64,000 nt of DNA, taken from the NCBI GenBank assembly GCA_022747635.1, contig JAKTNV010000064.1, positions 1,245,450 through 1,309,449 of the forward strand, given 5' to 3'. The stretch is from Hetaerina americana (taxonomy: Eukaryota; Arthropoda; Insecta; Odonata; Calopterygidae). Position numbers and translations under genes: made by a program. Positions 10,984-21,317 of this stretch are shown here, piece by piece; the stretch's first letter is position 1; each line of letters starts with the position of its first letter. Under the pieces are notes generated by a model, which had not been told where the DNA came from, did no database searches, and saw only the letters and a list, made by a program, of their open reading frames with translations.

Positions 10984-11970
10984 TTAGGACACCACCCGTG
11001 AGAAGAGTGAGTATTTGTACCTATCTGTCCTGGAATCTATCTCCCTTAGTTTATCTTTGTGGTCTGATCTACCTAAGTAGTGTGGGGCCATTATAATTCC
11101 TTCAGTGTCATAGTTAAACTCATTTGTTCTGAACCTTTCTAAAAGTCTAAGCCTCGCTTGTTCTCTCCGCACTTCAAGTGGTTCCCAGCCTAATTCCCCT
11201 AAGAGACCTGTCACACTTGTGTTCTTATCATAACAATTTTAAACGAATCTAGCGGATTTTCTCTGGACTTTATCTAATTCTTTTTGCCAAATTTTCTCCC
11301 ACGGATCCCAAATACTTGCGGCATATTCCAAATGAGGTCTAACTAGAGCAAAATAACACCTCTCATTAACTTTCCCATTACATTTCCCCACCACCCGTTT
11401 ATGAAGCAAAGTTTCTTTAAAGCTGGTCCGCATATTGTCCTGATATGTGCTCCCCATGAAAGGCGTGGTGTTAGAACAACCCCCAAATATTTAACTTGAT
11501 TTGCCGTAGTCAATACTGAACCCCCTATTTCGTAGTTTATATCCTGTTCATCGCTTCCTTTGTTCCAAAATTTCAAAACTGCGCATTTTTCTATATTAAG
11601 TGTTAATCTCCATTTATTGCCCCATTCTGAGATATTGTCTGAGTCTCTAGAGAGTAGCTCGCGATCTGGTTGGCTCCTTATTTCCCTGTATACCACCGTG
11701 TCGTCAGCAAATAACCTCAGATTGCTACCAACGTGTGTGCTTAAGTCATTAATGTATATTAAGAACAGAAGAGGCCCTATTACACTTCCCTGGGGGACGC
11801 CCGAAGTTACATCTCTCTCCGTTGAACACAATCCATCTATGACTACTATTTGTTTGCGGTTTGACGCCGTTGTACCATCTAGGTTCCTTACTGTCGCATT
11901 TGAGTTTGGATGGGATGTACGTCTTCATTCCTTCGCGTAAAATATTTAAGAAATAATTCCAAGTGTTCTC
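10984..11970 (-). pseudogene. family A ORF2, reverse transcriptase part
   Basis: In order: SGVPQGSVIGPLLF (RT box 4), LRLFADDTVVYREI (the catalytic FADD box, about 11710), VKYLGVVLTPRLSW, RPHLEYAASIWDP and VQRKSARFV. These are diagnostic of CR1/Jockey-group RT. Frames change between 11343-11831, 11239-11457 and 10984-11214, and one stop follows ARFV. The frame ends in FSRVVS just before the 3' hairpin, so the 3' UTR is only some 55 nt. The finger domain is missing. Confidence 0.9.
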
Positions 11971-11989
11971 TGTATTGGTTGTCAGTGTT

Positions 11990-12840
11990 TTTGTCTTGTA
12001 TTCTGGTATTTTTATCTTTAAATATTCTCTTTGTCCGTTAAAATTTGCCTTTGTTGTATAGGTATATTTTACGCTTTTCTTTGTTTATTTTGACGAACTT
12101 AGTTTTTAACTCTACAAGAATAGCCTTATGGTAACTGATTCCGTCTATTATTTCAATGTTAGTAATTATTTCGGGCTTAGATATCGCAAAGATGTCTAGT
12201 ATGCTTTGGCCCCGTGTTGGTGATTTAACAATTTGTTCTAAGGAGTGTTTTTTGAATATATGAAGGAGTTCTTGGCATGAGTCTCTGTTTTTGGCAGATT
12301 TTCCTACGCAGTAGTTGTCCCAGTCAATTGACGGTAGATTTGTGTCACCAGCGATTATAGTAATACTGTTGCTTTGTCTGCTGCTGATAGTGGATATTTG
12401 TTCGTCGAGCTTGTGTAGGACATCTGTGTTAGAATCTGGGGGTCTATAAAATGAACACACGAATAGGCTTCTGCCGTTGTAGTCCTTAATGTAGCACCAA
12501 ACGCTTTCTATGTCATCTACGTCGCATTCATATCGTTGGCTACTAAGATGTGACTTTACTGCAATGAATACGCCCCCACCCAACGTATTTGGTCTGTCCC
12601 TTCTGTAAATTGTGAAACCGTTTGGAAAAACCTCATTGTTTGCTATATCTCCCGTGAGCCAACTTTCCGTTCCAACTACTATGTCTGCGTTTGTACTGAC
12701 AAAAATATGTTCAATATCCGATATTTTGTTTCTAAGGCTACGGCAGTTTAATGTTATAATTTTAATTTGGCCAATTACTTTTTGTTTTTCGGTTTTATGT
12801 AGCTACCAAAACTGTTTTGAGACTATTCGTGGTTAACAGA
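11990..12840 (-). pseudogene. family A ORF2, APE-type endonuclease
   Basis: Starts with IKIITLNCRSLRNK, then GTESWL (Glu of the active site), YRRDRPNTLGGGVFIAV, FYRPPDSNT, IAGDTNLPSIDW (metal and catalytic Asp/Asn), and a later SYHKAILVEL where the SDH box is expected. This order is that of LINE apurinic-like endonucleases that nick the target. The last open piece, 12583-12038, runs from MGGGVFIAV. It continues as YIPSKLKCD and EPRWYNG, then jumps by deletion into RT. Confidence 0.9.
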
Positions 12841-13058
12841 GACAAAAGAATTACATTCACTCGCACTGCTAGCTGTTATGTATTTAGAAGCCCCAATTTT
12901 ATTAAATTTACGTGGGTTATATGTTTTTTAACGCAAGTGTTGTTTGTTCAATTTTTTTGGGGATTTGAGAGGCATTACCTGATCTGAAGGGACAAAAAGC
13001 GCTGGATTCTACTTTATTTATCCCAATATATGACCTACGCTCTTGCCTACCAGCTATG

Positions 13059-14105
13059 CTAAACCCTCGAAACGTGTTCGTGTAACCTACGCGCTACCAA
13101 CTGCGATGCCTCGGCAGTATAATGGACCCCGGAGCGATTAAGGGGTACCCGACACGGTGAGAGGACGGGCCTCAGATCAACGAAGTCCGCTCCGATTCCC
13201 CGGCAAAATCCCAGCAATCTCTGATTTAAACCCTCATTGCGGCTCCAAACGAGCCTTCCGCGGTCTACACGCGGCACAATACTACATATACTTAATTTAA
13301 TTGGGACCTTCAACTCTGCCTCGACTCGTTTCACCTCCGAGTGCATCTCCTAAAAGGAGCGCAGGATCTCTTTATATCCACGTTCCGAGGCGTCGTTTGT
13401 CCCGACATGAGCTACAATGTGTGGCTTGGAGCAGCCCGTATTACTGACGGCCGCCTTTACCGCCAGCGTCGCCTGGGGTACCCCACTGCCTGGTATACAT
13501 CAGGACGACAAGAATCCAACACCTCCCTCCTGTTGGACTCTGCGGCGCAGCGGATTCATTATACGCCGGACATTTGAACTACCAAATATAACCGTTCCCT
13601 CCCTCCCCGACCGCTGATGCCTTACCCTAGGCAGTGCCCTCGGAGTAGGGGTAGGGGCTGCAGGTGCGGTGGTGCTGTCATCCGACAGCACCTGGTACCT
13701 GTTGGAGACGGGGATGGTATCTGCCTCCGCAGAGTCCAATCCTCGCCGCAGCGTTACCTTCCCCTTGCCCCGAGAGACGACCCTCCAATCGTCCGACCTA
13801 CGGACGTGAGGCACTCCCTCGTTGAGAGATGGGACACGGGGTAGGTCTCTAATCGCCCAGCAACGTGTAGCATTCGGACGAATCCGTGCACCCCTATGGG
13901 CGTGGCGGGTTTTCGTATTCCCACCCCGAGCACCATCTCTCCTGAGGGGAGCCCTCCGGCCGGCGATCTCCGATCGAAGCTCCCGCATCATTCTCTCCAA
14001 CATGACGATACGGGCCCTTAAAGCCGAGCATTTGTCATTGCCTTCGAACATGGCAACAGGGGACCTAGATGAAGCCATCTTAAATAACAACCGAGTTCCC
14101 AACAA
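13059..14105 (-). pseudogene. family A ORF1 with SGNH-esterase-like domain
   Basis: Methionine start at 14105 (MLGTRLLF). The N-terminal third has a heptad-like stretch (ALRARIVMLERMMRELRSEI), probably a coiled coil, then a basic linker. From about 13595 the esterase-like fold begins with VIFGSSNVRR (GDS block altered to GSS). Then come HVGTND (block III-like) and SGVHYTAEA near the end (block V, His kept, Asp replaced). Two stop codons interrupt the frame at about 13498 and 13350; otherwise the frame is continuous for roughly 350 codons. CR1/L2-group LINEs carry such an esterase-type ORF1, thought to bind the RNA. Inactive as it stands. Confidence 0.85.
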
Positions 14106-14542
14106 AAGCTATCCTGTATACACTATGGTAAAATTTCTAAAAGGGGTTAGCTAAATTTAGCTCAAACAATAAGTTACGATTTGGAATTGAATATGAAGCC
14201 TAAGTGGAAAAAACGATGCTTGAGTAAGGTCTGGTTTTCAGAGGACAAAAAAAAGATAGTAAGAAAAAGGAAAGCACTCACCGGTCACCAATCAGAGTCG
14301 AAGGACAAAAACCACCACAATCCACTAAATAAATTACTACTACCACACACTACGGTTAACAAACCACACACAAAATGAAAACTATATAAACGAAGCAACG
14401 TATACGTTGACACTACACTGCACTTCACTAAAACCAAAAGCACCAAGAATCAAGCTGGCAGGCAGGTAGTCTCTGGTGGGTCAAACCGGTTACCAGGAGC
14501 GCTCAGTAGGCAGGTCCGCTCAGGTTGAGGGCCAGAGAGAGA

Positions 14543-14831
14543 ATATCACCCTAAGATCATATAGGGCGGCGCTCATGGAACTATACTTACCATTTATCAT
14601 AAAATTAAATGAAATGTTTAACATAGACTGTATCAAAAATTCAGGAATACTTAAATTGGATTCACCAATTTCAAGGAATATTAGCGGACGACACCTTTAA
14701 AAGTTACTGCCGCGGCATATAGTATCCCGAAGTTCTTTCAGTTAAATGCTTGAAGTTGCTAACCTGTTGTTGAGTCTCTCCCACCCCCTGCCACACACCC
14801 TATCGGTGGCGTCCAAGGTATCACGGACGAC
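14543..14831 (+). mobile_element. repeat X LINE, right part of the interrupted copy
   Basis: Continues the repeat X sequence after the family A insertion and matches 23971-24226, with about eight substitutions and two indels. It ends at TATCACGGACGAC, the same last bases as the other copy, which marks the element's 3' end. It contains the CCCCCTGCCACACACC...GGTGG hairpin type seen in other tails. Confidence 0.85.
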
Positions 14832-14978
14832 AGATGGTGACGCGTAACATTTCTTTAGCCCTCGAAACGTTCAGCGTTGACTGGTCATCTAAATTGTCAA
14901 TTAATACGTTTTATGTCACTAATTGGCCGGTAATTTTTATTTCACCGAGTTCAAACCCCCGTTCATAGTTTAATCTTT

Positions 14979-15243
14979 ATTACTGACGGCCGCCTTCACC
15001 GCCAGCGTCGCCTGGGGTACCCCACCGCCTGGTATACATCAGGACGACAAGAAGCCAACACCTCCCTCCTGTTGGACTCTGCGGCGCAGCGGATTCATTA
15101 TACGCCGGACATTGGAACTGCCTAATGTAACGGATCCCTCCCTCCCCGACCGCTGATGGCTTACCCTAGGCAGTGCCCTAGGAGTTATTTAATAGGGACT
15201 GCAGGTACGGTGGTGCTGTCATCCGAATGCACCTGGTACCTGT
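14979..15243 (-). mobile_element. family A ORF1 fragment, second copy
   Basis: Direct repeat of 13437-13706, the part of ORF1 that spans the GSS block of the esterase-like domain. A few percent of bases differ, and one short segment is altered near 15185. It lies 430 bp beyond the full-length copy with both ends abrupt. Flanks 14832-14978 hold nothing recognised. Confidence 0.85.
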
Positions 15244-16180
15244 AAAGGGCCTTCGCTTGGCTTGGCGAAGGATGGAGGCGGACGACTGCTATAATGACAG
15301 AAACCGGTTCTAGTGCGGACAATAAATATTTCATGGAGAGAACTTTGACTGGTAAAACTAATCATGCAACTGACAGTGCACCTACCTAGTTAGCTGTAAA
15401 AATCTCAAGATCATCTACATCATGGGGAATGTAAGTGAAATAATTGTAAATGCGTACACATGCGAATATTAACGAGCGAGGGGAAATACGAATCCGCGGA
15501 GAGGAAATAGCCGCAGCGGGGAGAGGAGCCGGGATGCACCTCCACTCACCCATTCTTCATTTCACGAATCGTGCATCACACGCACCGGTGCTCCCTCGCC
15601 ATGTCAGTTTAAGCCTGCCATCAGACTCTCTCACTTCCATGACATCGCATTTAATGCAGGATTAGTTTACACTGCGTGTGCTAGCATTAGAGAATAATGC
15701 CACTAAAATATACCACTACAGGAAAAATACTTTTTACTTTGTTCCCCCCCCCCCACCATACACCGCGGTCCCTGGTGCCCTTCGGGGGCGGCGAGAGGGC
15801 TACCTGTCGTATTTAATTCAAACGCATCCGAAAGGGAGCCGCTTCACGTAGTCCTTTGATTCCTCGCAAGTGGAGAGACTCTCTCTTCGTCGGCCCCATC
15901 TGGCGGAGGCGCACGTCTGCACCGGCGTGGTGCCCTGGGAGCCACCGCCAAGGTGCGGGCACACTTTGCCAGGCAAACATCCACACACGGCACGTGAAGA
16001 GTCGCGGTCGTGGACTGCACAGGATGACAGTCAATCCAAATATCTATCGCTTGGAATAAACAATTTAAGGGTTTCAAATGAAAGAGGAAGGAACTGCAAC
16101 CATTAGTAACGGGATCGCGGAGAGAGGAGGAAGGGTGAGCTATCGCTGATAATGACTAAATGCGGCGCAGGCAAAAAACG
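15244..16180. other. unassigned sequence
   Basis: Contains a short hairpin (CCTTCGC...GCGAAGG, 15248-15270) and a C-run at about 15745. Overlapping short frames at 15813-16106 show no domain. Confidence 0.4.
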
Positions 16181-16700
16181 AGCGCCAAATGGCGGCTGCA
16201 CAAGAAAAAACATTGCCAACAGTCGCCATTCGCGAGCAGGTGTGCCCCCCCCTTCTGTTGGAGAGGTGCTCGCCCCCACCCCCCCCCCTCGCGGTAGGAG
16301 AGCGGTCTCTCTTCGTTAATGCATCCGGGGGTGGAGGGGGGGGAGGGGGGAAAGGGGGGGGGGGATTAGGAGAAGAAAGGAGCGGTGGGGGTTGGCAAGG
16401 CCCCACTGTTGTTTTTCCTCGGATAATGAAGTTTCACTCTCCTCCCCCCCTTCCGCGACTGGGGGATGGATCCGCGCGCCGGAGAATAAAAAACAAGGGG
16501 GAGTGAGTGGCGCGCCAATTGACAAACAGAAGCCCCCGCCCCCTTTTCCAAATCCCTACGGAGCTGGAGATAAAGAAGCACCCGGGGGGGGGCGGTCACC
16601 ACGAAGGAGGAGGGGAGGGACCCAAGGTGACGTGAACAGAGGGACGGGGAGAGGGCGTCGTCAACTGAGGCAAAGGTAACTTGAAAATGTTGAACTTTTA
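16181..16700. other. GC-rich islet with strong G-quadruplex potential
   Basis: C runs at 16267-16288 and a nearly continuous G tract at about 16326-16364, broken by single A/T or short spacers, which gives far more than four G-runs of three or more. Open frames on both strands are by-products. Confidence 0.65.
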
Positions 16701-17015
16701 CAACATTTTTAAGCCTCAACGGAGTCACCGGAAGCACCTCAATGGAGCTATTTCTAACGTGAGTCGTTTGGGCATTGCTGCCTGTGGCCGATGTGACCCC
16801 GAACTGTGCTGCCATTCATGCATGGTATTTCGAAGAGACTAAGCTTCCTAAAATTACCATATAACAATTATTATGATTCCTAAAATACGCGGAATGAAAC
16901 ATAAAATGGACACGGCTAGCGTCAGTTTTATATGAAAAAACTTTTCCTTTTAGAAGTCCAATGGGATTCTTTCCAATTCACATCTCTTGGTTAGTACTTG
17001 TGCAAGTTTTGCAAT
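16701..17015. other. unassigned AT-rich sequence
   Basis: No gene or repeat recognised. Confidence 0.4.
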
Positions 17016-17110
17016 GGTACCCTGAAAGCCACCGCTAGAGTGTGTGGCAAGGTGCGATTCCACATGACGCACCAACCACATCAAAACTCAGGTTTCCTTA
17101 GATTTGCAGC
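17016..17110 (-). mobile_element. family B-type LINE tail
   Basis: GCCACCGCTAGAGTGTGTGG followed by CAAGG and CACATGACG resembles the family B 3' end at 50350-50410. Strongly diverged; no ORF attached. Confidence 0.55.
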
Positions 17111-17199
17111 CAAAAGATACAAGTGAAACCATAAACATAGTAATCAACCCGAGGGTCGGTAAGGTAATGGTAGATTTCAGTCCTATACGACGTGTGCAA

Positions 17200-17420
17200 T
17201 TCACGCACTAACAGGGTAATCAAGGGGCCCAGTGCCTTTCCCTGCGACGGTTATGGTTTCCCAGGAACATCTGGCAACCGAAAAATCACAAAGCTTGATT
17301 AAAGCTGACGGTGCCCGGAGGGTTGTGCCTGAGAATCGAACTAAGGCCGTCCAGTTTGTAGTGCTCGATTCCCCACCAGTCCTGCTTCAGTTCCTATCGC
17401 CTTTCCTTTTTCCGGTATCC
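17200..17420 (-). repeat. tRNA-derived SINE family 1, decayed copy
   Basis: On the minus strand it has TTAGTTCGATTCTCAGG (box B), and after about 75 nt TTTCGGTTGCCAGATG, TTCCTGGGAAACC and AAAGGCACTGGGCCCCTT. The same blocks occur in the same order in 43740-43945. Shared order and spacing identify one family. Confidence 0.65.
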
Positions 17421-17586
17421 ATGTAAATGAATATGTGTTCGCCATGTTGCGGGTTTCCGTGTTACACACACACATATTTGATATAACGAATGTGAAAGTC
17501 TAACGGATGTGAATAATAATGTATATGAAGTTAGCACTCGCGAATAAAGACAAAAACAAATAAACACGCATAAAATAAAATAAACC

Positions 17587-17712
17587 CACACGTTTTCAGA
17601 TTCCCGGTGGTACTATTCACCTTTCTCAAGGAAGAGAAGGAAGGAATTTGAGTTCTTTCCTTCTCTTCCTTGAGAAGGGTGGCTTGTACCACCGAAAGTT
17701 CGAAAACATGTG
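17587..17712. repeat. imperfect inverted repeat, about 55-bp arms
   Basis: Arms of about 17587-17645 and 17656-17712. The inner core CTCAAGGAAGAGAAGGAA pairs with TTCCTTCTCTTCCTTGAG, and the outer part pairs GGTGGTAC with GTACCACC across mismatches. The loop is about 10 nt. The shape resembles a foldback element or a miRNA-like precursor; I see no proof of expression. Confidence 0.8.
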
Positions 17713-17849
17713 AATTTCCTTTCTTTTTTGTGTGTTTCTGTGTTTTTGTCTCTTTTTATTAGTGCTACCTTCATACACGTACATTATATGTACATTTATA
17801 ATATATATAAAGGTGTATGTATCACCATGCATATCTTTTCAAGGATTTT

Positions 17850-18118
17850 AAGAGGATATGTTTCTTCTTTCCGGAAACTGAAAGCATCCTTCCTCTCCTT
17901 TCAGTGTTCCGCCGCATTGGTCGTCTTCAGATGGGGACATTCTGGTCCTCGTTGAACGCGGTGGAACACCGAAAACTTCCCTGCAACTCATCAAGGAACA
18001 CCACGGAAGCCTAAGTCACCCTTACTCTCCCTTATCCCTTACCCTTTCCACCTGGCATTAACACGCCCTACCACTCACCTTTTAGATGGATCGCGGGATA
18101 TTTGCGTGGAGTTAGAGA
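17850..18118 (+). mobile_element. tail family C (LINE-like 3' end), decayed copy
   Basis: Ends with a pyrimidine-rich stretch (CCCTTATCCCTTACCC), a CCACTCACC...GATGGATCGCGGGATATTT block and TTGCGTGGAG. The block matches the ends of 27900-28245 and 45370-45712. The terminal structure parallels the family A hairpin tail. Upstream limit uncertain. Confidence 0.5.
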
Positions 18119-18219
18119 TATTAAAATTTGCATCAAATATATTTACGCACCCTTATTTTCAAAAGCTACATTAATCAACAAGAATTAGTGCGTTGGATAA
18201 GGGTAGCTCTCTGATAATG

Positions 18220-18425
18220 TCAAGCCCGACGGATTTTGAAAATCCATTCACGCATTTGGGTAGTAATGGACCTTTTTCGGCGGCGCGTGCGGTTTCCAAG
18301 AAAGATCTAGTACCCTGAAAATGAGAAAACTTGGACAATACGGGTGGCGTTCAATTCACCGGGAATCGATCCCAGCCTCCTCTAGTGGGAGATTAACGGG
18401 AATACCCCGTTAGCCACTTACACTC
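18220..18425 (-). repeat. tRNA-derived SINE family 1, copy with both promoter boxes
   Basis: Minus strand: AGTGGCTAACGGGG (box A-like), then CTGGGATCGATTCCCGG (box B) about 35 nt on. Downstream come CAGGGTACTAGATC, TTTCTTGGAAACC and AAGGTCCATTACTACCC, the blocks that define this family at 43740-43945. Confidence 0.65.
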
Positions 18426-19535
18426 GTGGTGACCGGAGCGACGAAGTACGAAGCCGTCGGAAGGTGTTAAAACGCGTCCCCTGAGGAAAGGCGACCCGAG
18501 GGGACGGCGTTGAGAGTCGCCTGGGGAAGGGAGGACGGGTGCGGCGCTGCGTCACTCCGGGCCCTCGCACTGACTGACTGGCAACAAGAACCCGCACGCG
18601 AGGACGGGAGAGACGGGTGCGAGCCCTCTCCATGTGGTCCAACAGGAATATCTCTCCCGGAGCGAGAAGTGAGATCTCCACAGCACTCCCCCCACCCTAC
18701 CCCCATCTGCCTTCCTCTCTCTTTCCTCGTGGAGGCAACTAACACCTGCAAAACGCCCCCCCCCCCTTGCCTCCCGACGGAGAGCGCGCTGAAGGAGGGA
18801 GGTGGCCGAGAAGCGAAACAAGAGACTCCGAAAGCGTTTAGTTTCCAGGCCACGTAAATGTTGTTGGTTGAGAGAAAGTGACGAGCAGTCGAGAGAGCCT
18901 CCGGGGATTTCCTCCGGGTGGGTCGCACCGGCGGGGGGGGGCGCCGACGAATGGAGGGGGCCGGATCGAGGGTGGAATGGGCCGGAGGAGAAGCGGACCC
19001 GATAAATTATGGAGGGGCATGCATCCATCGCATGCGCGGGTGATCACAGAAAAGAAGACCCCAGCACACCTTCCTGAGGCCGGCTAACAGCCACCCCCCC
19101 CGCTCCCTCTCAAATTTGCAACCCTGAAAGCACGAAATGGGGGCGAGGGGAGCGGTGATGACGTTAGCCGCCGCTCGCGAGAAACGGGGAGGCGCAGGGG
19201 CGATCCTCCCTCACAGAAATCAGAGTCTCGCTCTCTCTCTCCGTGGCAAGGTGGGCGTGGTTGGGGGGCTCAATCCCCTGAATGAGGACGCATGAGGGGG
19301 CAAGGGGTGCGGCTCCTCCCGCTCCCCTCCACTCCGCTCCCGACCGCGTGGCACCGGGACACCATCGGATCAATCCGGACGCGTCGGCCGACGGCAAAGG
19401 AAGCAGCACTGGATGCTCGCTCTCCATGCGCATTCGCCAGCACCACTCAAGTGCAGCTGGGATGGGATAACTGTAAAGCGAAACTAACGGCTAATGTGGT
19501 AAATGCCGAAGACGCGTAATTACGGAAAGGTTTAC
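18426..19535. other. GC-rich islet, no recognised gene
   Basis: GC-rich, with C and G runs at 18760-18770, 18930-18940 and 19095-19105. Long frames occur on both strands over the same bases (minus 18467-18928, plus 18510-18857) and have Arg/Pro/Ser bias. Confidence 0.5.
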
Positions 19536-19605
19536 CTGCATCTACGTCTCAATCTTCAGGCCGCACCGAGGGCTAGTGGCAGGGGGTGTTAGGTTAATCG
19601 GGGAG
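19536..19605 (-). mobile_element. family A-type LINE tail fragment
   Basis: CATCTACGTCTC, then CAGGCCGCACCGAGGGC, then GGCAGGGGGTGTTAGG: the tail order of family A, diverged and short. Confidence 0.6.
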
Positions 19606-20059
19606 AAATGGCCTTTGGTATAATTTCATTTCCGGGAAATTCGATTTATCGCACGTGTATATGCTCTCTTGTTTTGCGAAGACAAACTGTGCGAGATAAT
19701 TAATAATAATCCCTAACGGATTGCTCAGTTTGAATTTTTTTGTCGAATGAAACATCCGATTTTATCACAGAATTTAAAGATAGGTACCTCCACTGCGCAC
19801 GTGGCACTCCAGAAACAGACACTAATTAATCAATCAATCTTGATTTTCACTTGCGCGGTCGCGCACGACGAGAGAAACATTCTTCCATGCACTATATCGA
19901 CGGGCGTGGATGAAATTGAAATGCTGTTGAAATAGATGGCACCAAACAACTCGTTGCAGCTTCATGGAAACAGACATGAAAGGCCAGGGTGCAAATGTGA
20001 AGGGAATTCGATTCCGACCCGTTTACCGAAGGTCACCACCGAATGCCTAATGGCCATTT
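19606..20059. other. unassigned AT-rich sequence
   Basis: No gene or repeat recognised. Confidence 0.4.
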
Positions 20060-20780
20060 CGCTGCCTATTTGGACGCCGCCTCCGCCGCCCATCCCACCC
20101 ACCACTCCCGCAGAGACACAAACCCGCCCCCCCTCCCCACACACCCGCACCGCACACCACTTCCCCCGCCTTTACTTGCGGGAACCATTCCCCTCCAATT
20201 GTTATCATTCTGAATTAAGGAGGACTGTTTTAGGCGGCGGAAGGAGACCGTTTTGAAAAAATTAAGTCTCCCCGCGACATCCTAATCTAATCATATCGGC
20301 AATTTGATTCGTGGCATCCCCACCGCGTCCTCGTCTCCACGTCGCACCAACCAGGCCTTCCCTCCCCCGCACTCCACGCCACACTCCTCGACCCCACACC
20401 CCTCCGACCCTTTTCAAAAACTTGAGGAAGTTTCGCGGGGGGGGGGGGTTCGGCGTCGGTGGTCGCCGGAGAGACACCGCCCCACACCACGAATTCGCTT
20501 AAGGCCCGGAGCCACCGCAGGGGGGGAGGGATTCGGGCGTACTCCCCCGGAGGGAGCCACCTCAGGCGCTCATTCAACCTCCTACCCCCCCCCGCAACTC
20601 CCCCTTGCCGGGAGAGGGTGGATGGGGAGAGGGGTGGGGGAGTAATTACAAACCCCCACCAGAAGAATCCTTACCCTCTTACCCCATTACGCATTCCTAT
20701 TCCGAGTGAATTAGGCGCCCCCTCTCTTAACTTTTCAACGCCCCTCTCTTGAGCCCCCCCCCCCCCAATCCGGCTACACG
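20060..20780. other. GC-rich islet
   Basis: C-rich and G-rich runs alternate (20130-20140, 20437-20447, 20586-20595, 20755-20766). Frames on both strands are low complexity. Confidence 0.55.
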
Positions 20781-20854
20781 CCGCCGCCGCAAATCGCTCC
20801 GATATAGCGGACCTATACCCGTATAGGTCTACGTGCCGCCAAGACTCTCTGGGG

Positions 20855-21081
20855 GGACGACATTGAAGGGGACTCAATCAGTTTCGAAGGCAGCCTACCT
20901 GTAATTGCGAGTGTCCCCGGGAGGAAACATTTGATGGTGGCGGGGGATTGGATCGCGTCGGTCGGAGGCGAAGTAAGCGGCCGATGGCGGCGAGGGAGGG
21001 GACTGCGGCGTGGGAGCTTATCGCGGGGAGAAAGCTCTGAATCCAGCAAGAGACAGTCCATAATCATCACGGGCATTTGGC
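20855..21081 (+). pseudogene. RTE-like LINE endonuclease fragment
   Basis: Bases follow 36165-36345 of the RTE-like LINE: GGAAACATTTGATGGTGGCG, GGCGAAGTAAGCGG, GGGGAGAAAGCTCTGAATCC and GAGACAGTCCATAATCATCAC each have a counterpart in order. In that LINE this codes the MGD-N part and the following stretch of the APE endonuclease. Frame destroyed; bounded by a family A tail at 21082. Confidence 0.75.
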
Positions 21082-21180
21082 TTCTACATCTGCATCCACA
21101 TAATACGTGCCACGCAGCCGTCCGCGAGGACGTGCGGCGGGGATGCTAGGACACCACCCATGAAACATAAAAGCCAATAA
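21082..21180 (-). mobile_element. family A LINE tail
   Basis: TTCTACATCTGCATCC, then CCACGCAGCCGTCCGCGAGG, then GGGGATGCTAGGACACCACCC. The loop-proximal stem is altered relative to family A. Confidence 0.75.
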
Positions 21181-21317
21181 TTGCAAAACACGCAAAATAT
21201 ACTGTTACTCTATCTTAACACCATGGTGTTGATAAGATATTGACAAATTTCTCAGTCAATCCAACTCAGTAAGCAGACTTGTGGTTAGCTTATCAACCGT
21301 ACGTTTGCTTTAGTTCC

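Larger units (their letters stand above)
10930..14542 (-). mobile_element. family A CR1-group LINE, near full length, with target-site duplication
   Basis: Complete-looking insertion of about 3.6 kb. The 6-bp duplication ATATCA is at 10924-10929 and 14543-14548, and joining the flanks recreates the uninterrupted repeat X at 23960-23980. Sense order: a 5' leader beginning TCTCTCTCTGG, ORF1 (14105-13059), ORF2 endonuclease (12840-12040), RT (11970-10984), and a short 3' end with the stem-loop and GTAGATGTAGA. Compared with the related copy at 33673-35265, ORF2 lacks about 0.6 kb. Stops and frameshifts make it inactive, though it is the least decayed LINE here. Confidence 0.9.

Noticed and set aside
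11560..11940. 126-codon plus-strand frame
   Set aside because: Antisense shadow of the family A RT on the minus strand.
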